DNA of 64,000 nt, taken from contig NZ_CP071870.1 in the NCBI RefSeq assembly GCF_017569205.1, forward strand, positions 434,001 through 498,000, written 5' to 3'. Made by a program: the position numbers and the translations under genes. The notes under the pieces were generated by a model that saw only the letters and a list, made by a program, of their open reading frames with translations, did no database searches and was not told where the DNA came from. Every line of letters begins with the position of its first letter. The stretch's first letter is position 1. Of this stretch, positions 43,571 to 51,444 are shown piece by piece. The stretch comes from Propioniciclava sp. MC1595 (GTDB lineage Bacteria > Actinomycetota > Actinomycetes > Propionibacteriales > Propionibacteriaceae).

Positions 43571-44376
43571 AGGCGGACCTCGGAGTCGGCCAGCAGCGAG
43601 GCCACCGAAGCGACGTCGCCGCGCGAGGACAGGTCGAGCACGCCCTCGCTGGACGGGAGTACCGCGAACCGCTCGCCGTCGGAGACGAGGAGGCGCACGG
43701 CGTCCACGATCTCGAGCTCGCCGCGCGCGGACGGCATGATCTCGCGGCACGCGTCGAACACGGCCGGGGTGAACAGCCAGCAGTTCATGGAGACGAGGCG
43801 GTCCTCGCCGAGCGCGGCGAGCTGCTCGGGGGTCGGCTTCTCGACGATCTCGACGAGCGCGCCGGACTCGTCGGCGGTCAGGCTGGCGAAGGCGGTCATC
43901 CGGTCGGCGGGGATGTTCGAGTTCGCCACCAGCCCGGCCGGGGTGAAGCCGATCGTCGCCGAGCCGTCGGACGCCGCGAGCGCGGCCAGCGCCTCGGTCG
44001 GGTACAGGTTGTCGCCGTTGATCACGACCACCTGGTCGGCGCCGGCGAACCACTCGGCCGACGCGACGGCGTCGGCGGTGCCGTTCGGCTCGTCCTGCAC
44101 CGCGTAGAAGATCTCGAGGCGCTCGAGGTCGAGGGAGTCGTAGTAGTCACGCACGCCCGTGTGCTCGGGGCCGATCACCAGGCACACCTCGGTGAGGCCC
44201 GCGTCGGCGAGGCGGCTCAGCGAGTGGTCCAGGAACGGGCGCCCGCCCAGCGGCATCATCGCCTTCGCCCCGGACGCCGCGGCCGCGGCCTGGTCGGGGG
44301 TGAGCGACGCGTCCGCGTCCTTCTTCATGCGCGAGCCCAGCCCGCGCGCCATCACGACGGCCTTGTTCGTTGCCAT
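43567..44376 (-). CDS. Sugar-1-phosphate nucleotidyltransferase
   Basis: 269 residues. N-terminal VVMARGLGSRMKKDADAS replaces the usual LAAGxGTRL, but the fold is clear: AKAMMPLGGRPFLDHSLSRL, VCLVIGPEHTGVRDYY, QVVVINGDNLYPTEALAALA (NGDN metal site), VEIVEKPTPEQL and the late strand NCWLFTPAVFDA. Couples a sugar 1-phosphate to NTP. Between a phosphohexomutase gene and a galactokinase-like kinase gene, so the three probably feed one sugar into a nucleotide-sugar pool. Confidence 0.87.
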   Translation of the reverse strand: MATNKAVVMARGLGSRMKKDADASLTPDQAAAAASGAKAMMPLGGRPFLDHSLSRLADAGLTEVCLVIGPEHTGVRDYYDSLDLERLEIFYAVQDEPNGTADAVASAEWFAGADQVVVINGDNLYPTEALAALAASDGSATIGFTPAGLVANSNIPADRMTAFASLTADESGALVEIVEKPTPEQLAALGEDRLVSMNCWLFTPAVFDACREIMPSARGELEIVDAVRLLVSDGERFAVLPSSEGVLDLSSRGDVASVASLLADSEVRL

Positions 44377-44379
44377 GGT

Positions 44380-45351
44380 TCAGCCCTCCAGGCCCAGGTG
44401 GTCGGCGATGGTGGCGGCGACGGCCTCGGCGTCCTCGAGGTGCTCCATCTCGGCGAAGACGCGCAGCACGGGCTCGGTGCCCGAGAAGCGGATCGTGGCC
44501 CAGCCGCCGTTGGTGAAGTAGATCTTGGCGCCGTCGTCCCATGTGACGCGGTCGACCGCCCAGCTGCCGTGGACCTCGGCGAAGTCGGGCAGGTCCTGGT
44601 GGACGAACACGCGGTCCTGCAGCTCGGCGCGGCGCTCGGGGGTGAAGGAGTAGGCCTTCTCGACCAACTCGAGCTTGCCGTAGCGGGACTCGATGTCGGC
44701 CCACAGCTCGGAGAGCTTCTTGCCGGAGGCGGCCACCATCTCGACCAGGAGCGAGCCGGCGTAGATGCCGTCCTTGCCGGCGATGTGGCCCCGCACCGTG
44801 AGGCCGCCGGAGGACTCACCGCCGATCACGGCGTCCGTCTCGGCCATCTTGGCGGTCGTTGATGACGTCGACCTGGCAGCGGGCGGTGTGCAGGATCGTC
44901 TGCAGGCTGGTCTGGGCGACGCCGAACATCGGGTCGAGCACGATGTGGAGGTGCCGGTGTGGGCCATGAGTTCGTTGGTCACCTCGGCCTCGGCGTCGCG
45001 GCCGCCCTCGGTGAAGACCTTGATCCCGTTGTAGAGGGCCGGGTTGTGCGAGGCGGTCACGGCGATGCCGTAGGGGGTGTTCTTGTTGCGCACGGTCCAC
45101 ATGAACATGGGCGTGGGCGCGGGGCGTCCGATGAACGTGACCGGGACGCCGTTGCCCGCGAAGACCTCGCACGCCCACTGGGCGGCCTCCAGCGACAGGA
45201 AGCGGCGGTCGAAGCCGACCACCACACCGCGCCCGGTGACGCCCTCGGCGGCCATGCGGTCGCAGAGGCCCTGGATGAGGAGGCGGACGTTGGCCTTGGT
45301 GAAGCCGTCACCGATGATGGCGCGCCAGCCGCCCGTTCCGAACTGGATCAT
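44380..45351 (-). pseudogene. Phosphoglucomutase with two internal deletions
   Basis: It starts MIQFGTGGWRAIIGDGFTKA, has the phosphoserine loop GIAVTASHNPALYNGIKVFT, then breaks after VTNELMAHTG near 44960. A short out-of-frame piece (LDPMFGVAQTSLQTILHTAR, QVDVIND) is readable, then a second break near 44858 returns to the first frame at AKMAETDAVIGGESSGGLTV. Missing are about 60 residues of domain 1/2 and about 110 residues carrying the DGDADR magnesium loop. The C-terminal phosphate-binding IRFSGTEPVLRVF is intact. 323 residues in frame against about 460-480 normally. Cannot be a working mutase as read. Confidence 0.85.
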
Positions 45352-45470
45352 GGGTTCAGGCTAGCCGCTCCCGCGCTATTTGGAAAGAGTCCCACCAAAC
45401 TCTCGCCGGGAGGGTGCTGAGCGGTAGGCTGCGCATGTTGCCCACCGCGTGCGTCCGAGGAGGTGACCAC
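45352..45470. promoter_or_regulatory. Divergent promoter region with candidate ROK operator
   Basis: 119 bp between the phosphoglucomutase and ROK-regulator starts. TTTGG...CCAAA (about 45379-45400) encloses AGAGT...ACTCT in partly overlapping inverted repeats within TATTTGGAAAGAGTCCCACC. The site is the natural place for the ROK protein to act on both transcripts. GAGGAGG precedes ATG 45471. Confidence 0.4.
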
Positions 45471-46604
45471 ATGCGTCAGCCGTCGAGCGCCGACCCGTCG
45501 TCGGTCCGCCAGTGGAACGAGCGGGCCGTCATCACCGCCCTCCGCGACGCGGGGACCGTGCGGGTCGCCCAGGTGGCCGAGCAGGTCGGGCTGAGCACGG
45601 CGTCCACGCGCGAGGTGCTGCGCGGGCTCGTCACCAAGCACTGGGTGGTGCCCGAGGCGCAGAGCAGCGGCAGCGTGGGGCGCCCGGCCAGCATGTTCCG
45701 GCTGGCGACGCCGCCCGTGGGGCTGCTCGGGCTCGACGTCGGCGGCCACCGCGTCCGCGGGGTGCTGGACGCCGGTTCGGGCTCCGTCGAGGTGCTCGGC
45801 GAGGTGTCGATCGAGCAGGGCGTTCCTGGTGTGGAGGCCACGCGGGCCGCGCTGGTGGAGTTGCTGGCGCCGGTCGACGTGAGCGGGGTCTGGATGACCG
45901 GGCTCGCCGTCTCGGGCGCGCTCGACCACTCCGACCGGCTCGACCGGTCGATCGCGATGGCCGACTTCGTGGGCCTGCGCCCGGCCGAGGTGCTCGGCTC
46001 GGTCTTGCCGGGTTCGGTGATGACGTTGCACGACACCAAGGCCGCGCTGTGGGCCGAGCGGGTCGAGGGCGCTGCCCTCGGCCGCCGCGACGTGCTCTAC
46101 GTGCACCTCGGACGCCGCCCCTCCCTGGCGCTGCTGCTCGCCGGCCAGCTGTACCGCGGCGCCCACGGCTCGGCGGGGGAGCTGTCGCTGAACGAGTTGT
46201 TGCCCGCCTCGGGTGGCTACGACTGGGTCGAGTCCGCCGGGGACGCCGACGCCCAGGGCCGCGCGCTGGTCGCCGCGGCCGAGGGTGACCCGGTCGCCGT
46301 GGCCGGGGCGCAGCGGTTCGTGCTCGACATCGTGCCGCAGGTCGCGTTCGCGGCCGGTCTGGTCGACCCCGAGCTGCTGGTGCTCGGTGGCGCGCTGGGT
46401 CCGGTCATCCTGCCGGTGCTGGACGAGGTCCGCGACGAGCTGGACCGCCGCCTGCAGACCCCGCCCGACGTGGCTGTGGGCGAGCTCGACGAGTACGTCA
46501 CCGCGCGGGGCGCGGTCCACCTGGCCCGGGAGCGCCTCTGGAAGACGCTGCTCGACTCCGAGGGCCCCCTCCCACCCCTGGAGCGGGCGGCCCTGCTGGC
46601 CTGA
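45471..46604 (+). CDS. ROK-family transcriptional repressor
   Basis: 377 residues. N-terminal winged helix (NERAVITALRDAGTVRVAQV, then LSTASTREVLRGLVTKHWVV) is followed by a ROK sugar-kinase-like domain (GLLGLDVGGHRVRGVL, DVSGVWMTGLAVSGALD, GRRPSLALLLAGQLYRGAHG, ELLVLGGALGPVI). The ExGH and CxCGxxGC zinc motif of active ROK kinases is absent, as in many ROK regulators. Likely represses the divergent sugar-activation operon and/or the ABC sugar transporter whose remains lie downstream, with a sugar as inducer. Confidence 0.85.
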   Translation: MRQPSSADPSSVRQWNERAVITALRDAGTVRVAQVAEQVGLSTASTREVLRGLVTKHWVVPEAQSSGSVGRPASMFRLATPPVGLLGLDVGGHRVRGVLDAGSGSVEVLGEVSIEQGVPGVEATRAALVELLAPVDVSGVWMTGLAVSGALDHSDRLDRSIAMADFVGLRPAEVLGSVLPGSVMTLHDTKAALWAERVEGAALGRRDVLYVHLGRRPSLALLLAGQLYRGAHGSAGELSLNELLPASGGYDWVESAGDADAQGRALVAAAEGDPVAVAGAQRFVLDIVPQVAFAAGLVDPELLVLGGALGPVILPVLDEVRDELDRRLQTPPDVAVGELDEYVTARGAVHLARERLWKTLLDSEGPLPPLERAALLA

Positions 46605-46607
46605 GCG

Positions 46608-46709
46608 CCGCGGCGAAGCGGGAGGCACGACCAGGGCTTGGGTTTTCTGCGCCGAGGGCTTGAGTTTCGTGTACCGAGAGCCCGTGTTCAGCCTCCCGCT
46701 TCGCCGCGG
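46608..46709. repeat. Intergenic repeat copy R5 with 19-bp inverted arms
   Basis: Left arm CCGCGGCGAAGCGGGAGGC (46608-46626) is perfectly complementary to GCCTCCCGCTTCGCCGCGG (46691-46709). The 64 bp between hold three short units: CCAGGGCTTGGGTTTTC, CCGAGGGCTTGAGTTTC and CCGAGAGCCCGTGTTCAG. It begins 3 bp after the ROK stop and ends 3 bp before the stop of the inverted permease remnant, so it may also serve as a terminator for both. Confidence 0.85.
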
Positions 46710-46712
46710 CGG

Positions 46713-46799
46713 TTACTTCACCGCGCCGGCGGTGAGGCCACCGATGAGGCGCTTCTCGATGAAGCCGAACAGCACGATCACGGGGACGACGGTGGCGCT
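46713..46799 (-). pseudogene. C-terminal remnant of a MalG-type sugar permease
   Basis: The minus strand reads ATVVPVIVLFGFIEKRLIGG, LTAGAVK, TAA, the standard ending of MalG-family ABC permeases. No sequence upstream of Ala-Thr-Val belongs to it: at about 46800 it runs head-on into a second, oppositely oriented permease fragment. Confidence 0.85.
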
Positions 46800-46801
46800 G
46801 G

Positions 46802-47419
46802 GTCGGCAACTCGGTGTTCTACTCGCTGGTCGCCGGGGTGGTCGGCACCCTGGTTTCGGTCGCGGCGGGGTACGGCCTGAGCAAGTTCCGGACGCCGGGT
46901 GGCGTCGTCGTGCAGGGCATGGTCCTGGCGGGGCTGCTGTTCCCGGTGGCGCTGATGACGGTGCCGCTGTACCTGATGTTCCACTCGATGGGGCTGGTCA
47001 ACACCCCGTGGGCGGTCATCATCCCGTCGTGCGTGTCGCCGTTCGGCGTGTTCCTCGGCCGCATCTACGTCGAGGCCTCGGTGCCCGACGAACTGCTCGA
47101 GGCCGCCCGGCTCGACGGGGCGTCCGAGCTGCGGGTGTTCTTCCAGATCGTGCTGCGCCTGCTGGCGCCGGCGATGGTGACGATCTTCCTGTTCATCTTC
47201 GTCGCGACCTGGAACAACTTCCTGCTGCCGCTGATGATGGTCACCTCGACCGAGCTCAAGCCGGTCACGGTCGGCCTGTACGGGATGATGGGCTACTTCA
47301 ACCCCGAGTACGGCGCCGTGCTGCAGGGCGCGCTGCTCGGCGTGCTGCCGCTGATCGTGCTGCTCATCACGCTGCAGCGCTACTGGCAGGCCGGCCTGAC
47401 CTCCGGCGCGGTCAAGTAG
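46802..47419 (+). pseudogene. MalG-type sugar permease, N-terminus missing
   Basis: 205 codons from WVGNSVFYSLVAGVVGTLVS through the permease-ATPase coupling loop FGVFLGRIYVEASVPDELLE, the EAA motif AARLDGASELRVFFQIVLRL, to GLTSGAVK and stop. MalG proteins have about 275-300 residues; the first 90 or so, with one or two helices, are gone and there is no start codon at the break (a GTG at 46814 is unsupported). Its partner permease, binding protein and any ATPase are absent. Confidence 0.85.
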
Positions 47420-47451
47420 GAGTGTCGGGCCCATCGCCTAGGGTGAGGGAC

Positions 47452-48186
47452 ATGCCAGCGAGCCCGTCCCGACCCCAGCCGTACCGGGTCTGGTGGCTCG
47501 TCTTCGTGGTGATCCTTGCCGTGCTGGCCATGCTGTGGGGGTGGATGGCGCAGCGCGCGCCCGAGGAGTACGCGCCGGCCCCGGCCGCGAAGTCCCCGTC
47601 GCCCAGCCCGACGCCCGAGATCCCCGAGATCGCGCGGCAGGAGGTCTGGACGTCCGACACGGTGGCGTCGGGCGCCTACCTGACCAACACGATCACGCTC
47701 GAGCCGGGCATCACCGCGCCCACCGTCGTGCCGTACGTGGTGAACGTGGAGGACACCACCGAGCTCGACCCCGACGAGGTCGCCCGCGAGGTGCAGGCCA
47801 CCTTCGACGACGAGCGCGGCTGGGCCGGCTACGGCAAGCGCACGTTCCAGTTGGTCGCCGACGTCGACGCCGCCGAGCTGGTGATCTACGTGACCTCGCC
47901 CGACACCACCGACGAGCTGTGCGCCCCGCTGGAGACCGGCGGCAAGTGGAACTGCCGCAACGGCAAGAACGTCGTGCTGAACTCCGACCGGTGGAAGTAC
48001 ATGACGCCCACCTACGACGACCTCGGCACGTACCGGGCTTACCTCGTCAACCACGAGGTCGGGCACTTCCTGGGCCAGGGGCACGTCGCCTGCCCGAAGG
48101 CGGGGGCAACGGCGCCGGTCATGATGCAGCAGAGCATCGACCTCGGCGGGTGCGTGCCCAACGCCTGGCCGCGCGACGCCGACTGA
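47452..48186 (+). CDS. DUF3152 zinc metalloprotease-like protein, membrane-anchored
   Basis: 244 residues. One N-terminal hydrophobic anchor (VWWLVFVVILAVLAMLWGWM), a Pro/Ser/Ala linker, then a DUF3152 domain with the metzincin-like zinc motif HEVGHFLGQGH preceded by RAYLVN and followed by APVMMQQS (Met-turn). Cysteines in LCAPLETGGKWNC and HVACPK may form disulfides outside the cell. Expected to be an extracytoplasmic protease of unknown substrate, common in actinobacteria. Confidence 0.88.
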   Translation: MPASPSRPQPYRVWWLVFVVILAVLAMLWGWMAQRAPEEYAPAPAAKSPSPSPTPEIPEIARQEVWTSDTVASGAYLTNTITLEPGITAPTVVPYVVNVEDTTELDPDEVAREVQATFDDERGWAGYGKRTFQLVADVDAAELVIYVTSPDTTDELCAPLETGGKWNCRNGKNVVLNSDRWKYMTPTYDDLGTYRAYLVNHEVGHFLGQGHVACPKAGATAPVMMQQSIDLGGCVPNAWPRDAD

Positions 48187-48201
48187 GCCCGCGGCGTCCG
48201 G

Positions 48202-48633
48202 TCAGCGGCCGAGGGCCCGCAGGGCCAGCATGACGATGTCGGCCAGCGGCTGGTCGGCCAGGGCGGCCATGGGCACCCAGCGCGCGAAGTCGGTCGTGCC
48301 CTCCTCCTCGAGGGTGCCGAGCTCGCCGCCGGTGATGGTCGCCGCGAACAGGAACCGCTGGGCGCGGATGGGCGCGCGGTCCGGCCGGGCGGGCCAGGTG
48401 AGGTGGTCCTCGGCCAGGAGCGGGCCGAGCTCGACGGTGTAGCCGGTCTCCTCCAGCACCTCGCGGACGACGCCCGCCGACAGGGGCTCGTCGAACTCGA
48501 TGCCACCGCCGGGCAGGCTCCAGCCCGGGTCGGCCTTGCCCTGCTCGCCGTTGTACCAGGCCAGCAGGATGCGGTCGCCGTCGGTGATCACGCCGTAGCC
48601 GGCGATCCGGACGTGGTACTCGGTGAAGTGCAC
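48202..48633 (-). CDS. NUDIX hydrolase
   Basis: 143 residues with a complete Nudix box GGGIEFDEPLSAGVVREVLE followed by ETGY (G-x5-E-x7-REU-x-EE-x-GU satisfied). N-terminal VRIAGYGVITDGDRILLAWY and WSLPGGG precede it. Hydrolyses a nucleoside diphosphate linked to another group; substrate unknown. Convergent with the DUF3152 gene and divergent from yaaA. Confidence 0.9.
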   Translation of the reverse strand: MHFTEYHVRIAGYGVITDGDRILLAWYNGEQGKADPGWSLPGGGIEFDEPLSAGVVREVLEETGYTVELGPLLAEDHLTWPARPDRAPIRAQRFLFAATITGGELGTLEEEGTTDFARWVPMAALADQPLADIVMLALRALGR

Positions 48634-48671
48634 GCAGGCGACAGTAGCGCCCGCTCGGCTAGCCTCGGGGC

Positions 48672-49475
48672 GTGATCACGCTGCTGTCCCCGGCGAAGTC
48701 GCTGGACTACGAGACCAAGCCCGCCACTCGCAAGCACACCGAGCCGCGCCTGCTCGCGCAGAGCTCGGAACTCATCGACGTGCTGCGCGAGCTGCCGGCG
48801 TCCGAGATCGCGTCGCTCATGCACATCTCCGACGACCTCGCCGCGCTCAACGCCCAGCGCTACGCCGACTTCGCGCCGCCGTTCACGACGAAGAACGCCA
48901 AGCAGGCGGTGCTCGCGTTCGACGGCGACGTCTACCAGGGCCTGGACGCCCCGGCCTTCGGTGAGCGGGACTTCACCGAGGCGCAGAAGACCGTCCGGAT
49001 CCTGTCGGGGCTCTACGGCGTGCTGCGCCCGCTCGACCTGATGCAGCCCTACCGGCTGGAGATGGGGACGCGGCTGAGGACGGGGCGCGGGGCGTCGCTG
49101 TACGCGTGGTGGGGTGACCGGATCTCGGAGGTGCTGCGGGACGACCTGGCCGAGTCGCCCGGCGCCGACGTGGTGGTCAACCTGGCCTCGGACGAGTACT
49201 TCAAGGCGGTGCGGCCCGAGGTGCTCGGGGCTCGCATCGTCGCCCCCCGGTTCGAGGACACCGACGCGCGGGGCACCCGCAAGATCGTCTCTTTCTACGC
49301 CAAGCGGGCCCGCGGCACGATGGCGGGCTGGCTGGTGCGCAACCGCGTGCGGACGGCGTCGGCGCTGACCGGGTTCGACGCGGACGGGTACCGCTACGAC
49401 AAGGCGGCCTCCACGCCCGACGTGCCGGTGTTCGTGCGGTCGTTCGAGGACAGGCCGGTGCCGGCGGGGGCCTGA
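48672..49475 (+). CDS. yaaA: YaaA-family peroxide stress protein
   Basis: 267 residues, full length. ITLLSPAKSLDYETKPATRK at the N-terminus, FTEAQKTVRILSGLYGVLRP and LDLMQPYRLEMGTRLRTGRG are the family signature (former DUF328/UPF0246). In E. coli YaaA lowers free iron and DNA damage during peroxide stress and has a DNA-binding helix-hairpin-helix-like region. GTG 48672, with short 38-bp spacing from the divergent Nudix start. Confidence 0.92.
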   Translation: MITLLSPAKSLDYETKPATRKHTEPRLLAQSSELIDVLRELPASEIASLMHISDDLAALNAQRYADFAPPFTTKNAKQAVLAFDGDVYQGLDAPAFGERDFTEAQKTVRILSGLYGVLRPLDLMQPYRLEMGTRLRTGRGASLYAWWGDRISEVLRDDLAESPGADVVVNLASDEYFKAVRPEVLGARIVAPRFEDTDARGTRKIVSFYAKRARGTMAGWLVRNRVRTASALTGFDADGYRYDKAASTPDVPVFVRSFEDRPVPAGA

Positions 49476-49499
49476 TGGCTGGTCGCGGGTGGTGCGGGG

Positions 49500-50075
49500 T
49501 CAGGTGGCCGGGACCGGCGGCGGCGCGTTGACGATGCCGCCGTTCGGCAGGTCGAACCACTCGATGTCGCGCGCGCCGTGGCCGCGCAGCAGCGACATGC
49601 CGATCTGGATCACGTGGCCGTGGGTGACCAGCACCACCGGCCCGGGGTGGGCGGCCTCGATGCGCACGAAGGTGTCGAGCACGCGGGCGTAGACGTCGGC
49701 GACCGACTCGCCGCCGCCCCAGCGCACCTCGTTGATGTGCTCGCGGCCGGGGCTGGACGCGGTCAGGTCGCCGAACAGCTCGCCCTGCATCGATCCGAAG
49801 TGCTGCTCGCGCAGGCCCGGCTCGACGAAGAGGGGCAGGTCGAGCACGCCGGCGATGATCCGGGCGGTGGCGTGGGCGCGCTGCAGGTCGGAGGTGATGA
49901 CGGCGGTGAGGTCGCGGCGTCCGGCCAGGAGGACCGCGGCCCCTTCGGCCTGGGTGTACCCCAGCGTGGTGAGGGGGCTGTCGAGCTGGCCCACGACGCG
50001 CCCCTGGGCGTTCGCCACGCACTGCCCGTGGCGGACGAAGGTGAAGCGGGGGCTGCTGCTCACGGCCCCCAACAT
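49500..50075 (-). CDS. Histidine phosphatase-superfamily enzyme, possibly alpha-ribazole phosphatase
   Basis: 191 residues. RHG motif FTFVRHGQCVANAQGRVVGQ, the acid motif LREQHFGSMQGELFGD (Glu), and the second histidine VVLVTHGHVIQIG. The branch covers phosphoglycerate-mutase-like phosphatases. It is next to cobU, cobS and cobT, and cobalamin synthesis needs an alpha-ribazole-5'-phosphate phosphatase (CobC), which fits. However, it is divergent from cobU rather than in an operon, so this remains an inference. Confidence 0.8.
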   Translation of the reverse strand: MLGAVSSSPRFTFVRHGQCVANAQGRVVGQLDSPLTTLGYTQAEGAAVLLAGRRDLTAVITSDLQRAHATARIIAGVLDLPLFVEPGLREQHFGSMQGELFGDLTASSPGREHINEVRWGGGESVADVYARVLDTFVRIEAAHPGPVVLVTHGHVIQIGMSLLRGHGARDIEWFDLPNGGIVNAPPPVPAT

Positions 50076-50107
50076 AGACCGCGGGCAGGCTCGGTAGGGT
50101 GCGGATC

Positions 50108-50641
50108 GTGGAACGGATCCTGGTCACCGGCGGTGTGCGCTGTGGTAAGTCGCGCTGGGCCGAGCAGACGATGCTCGAGCTCGGCACGTCGGTGACCTAC
50201 GTCACGCCCGGCTACCCCGCCGAGCCCGACGTCGACCCCGAGTGGGCGGCCCGCGTGGCCGCGCACCGGCTGGCGCGGCCGGCGTCGTGGGCGACGGTCG
50301 AGACCGTGGACGTGGCTGCCGCGGTGCGAGCCGAGCCCGGGCCCGTGCTCGTCGACTGCGTCGGCACGTGGCTGACCCGCCAGCTGGACGCCGTGGGCTG
50401 GGACACCCCCCGCCCGGTCGCGACGTCCGAGCTCGAGCGCCGGATCGCCGACCTGGCCTCGGCCGTGGCCGAACACCCCGGGCCGATCGTGCTGGTCACC
50501 AACGAGGTGGGCTGGGGTGTGGTGTCCGAGCACGCGTCGGGGCGGCTGTTCGCCGACCTGCTCGGCCGGGCCAACCAGGCGCTCGGGGCGGTCTGCGACG
50601 ACGTTGTGCTGCTGGTGGCGGGGCGGCCGCTGCACCTGTAG
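50108..50641 (+). CDS. cobU: Adenosylcobinamide kinase / guanylyltransferase
   Basis: 177 residues. P-loop ILVTGGVRCGKSRWAEQT (GxxGxGKS), the guanylylation histidine region AHRLARPASW, and LVDCVGTWLTRQL plus VLVTNEVGWGVVSEHASGRL, which are diagnostic of CobU/CobP. Phosphorylates adenosylcobinamide and adds GMP to give AdoCbi-GDP. GTG 50108 is preceded by GGTAGGG at about 9 bp; GTG 50099 is an alternative. Convergent with cobS. Confidence 0.9.
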   Translation: MERILVTGGVRCGKSRWAEQTMLELGTSVTYVTPGYPAEPDVDPEWAARVAAHRLARPASWATVETVDVAAAVRAEPGPVLVDCVGTWLTRQLDAVGWDTPRPVATSELERRIADLASAVAEHPGPIVLVTNEVGWGVVSEHASGRLFADLLGRANQALGAVCDDVVLLVAGRPLHL

Positions 50642-50655
50642 GGGCGCGCTCGCGC

Positions 50656-51444
50656 TCAGCGGATCGCGAGGCCCAGCAGCAGGCCCAGCGTCATCAGCTC
50701 GACCACCGCGCCGAGGACGTCGCCGGTGATGCCGCCCAGCTTGCGGACCGCGGCGTACAGGGTGGCCGTGGTCAGGGCGAGCCCGATCACCATGCCCCAC
50801 ACCCAGGCGTGCCGGGGCACGTCGGCGCCCAGCTGGCTCGCGAGCGCGTCGGTGAGCACCATGCCGACCAGCACCAGCCCGATGTGCAGCGCCGTGACCA
50901 GCCACGACGGCACCGAACCGGCGACCGCCGCGCCGAGGCCCTCCGGGCGCGCCGAGGGGATGACCGTGGAACAGGCCGAGGCGAGCGCGAGGCGTCCGGT
51001 GGCGAGGGCGAGCGCCGCCAGGACCCAGCCCCACGGGCGGGCCAGGAGGTCGCCGAGGAGCGCGGCCTGGAGGCCCAGCACGAGGACGAGCGCGGTGGTG
51101 CCCATGGGCCCGACGTCGCCGCGCCGCATGATCTCCAGGGCCCGGTCGGCCGGACGCCCCGAGCCCAGCCCGTCGGCGGTGTCGGCCAGCCCGTCGGCGT
51201 GGATGGCGCGGGTGGCGAGCTGGATGATCCCGACGGTGACGAGGCCGGCGGCCAGGGGCGGGACGCCGACCAGCGTCAGTCCCCAGCCCGCGGCGGCGGC
51301 CGCGGCCATGACCGGCAGGACGACCAGCCAACCCAGGCTCATCGCCCCGCGGGCGACCGACCGGTCGACGCGGCGGGGGGCCGGACCGGGGAGGGCGGTG
51401 AGGGTCCCCCAGGCGAGGCGGAGCCCGTCGGCGAAGGCGCTCAC
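50656..51444 (-). CDS. cobS: Cobalamin-5'-phosphate synthase
   Basis: 262 residues, very hydrophobic with about six or seven membrane segments. The signature IHADGLADTADGLGSGRPAD followed by ALEIMRRGDVGPMGTTALVL is the CobS/CobV active-site region (DxxAD...SG...RD). Joins AdoCbi-GDP to alpha-ribazole phosphate at the membrane. GTG start overlaps the cobT stop (GTGA). Confidence 0.94.
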   Translation of the reverse strand: MSAFADGLRLAWGTLTALPGPAPRRVDRSVARGAMSLGWLVVLPVMAAAAAAGWGLTLVGVPPLAAGLVTVGIIQLATRAIHADGLADTADGLGSGRPADRALEIMRRGDVGPMGTTALVLVLGLQAALLGDLLARPWGWVLAALALATGRLALASACSTVIPSARPEGLGAAVAGSVPSWLVTALHIGLVLVGMVLTDALASQLGADVPRHAWVWGMVIGLALTTATLYAAVRKLGGITGDVLGAVVELMTLGLLLGLAIR

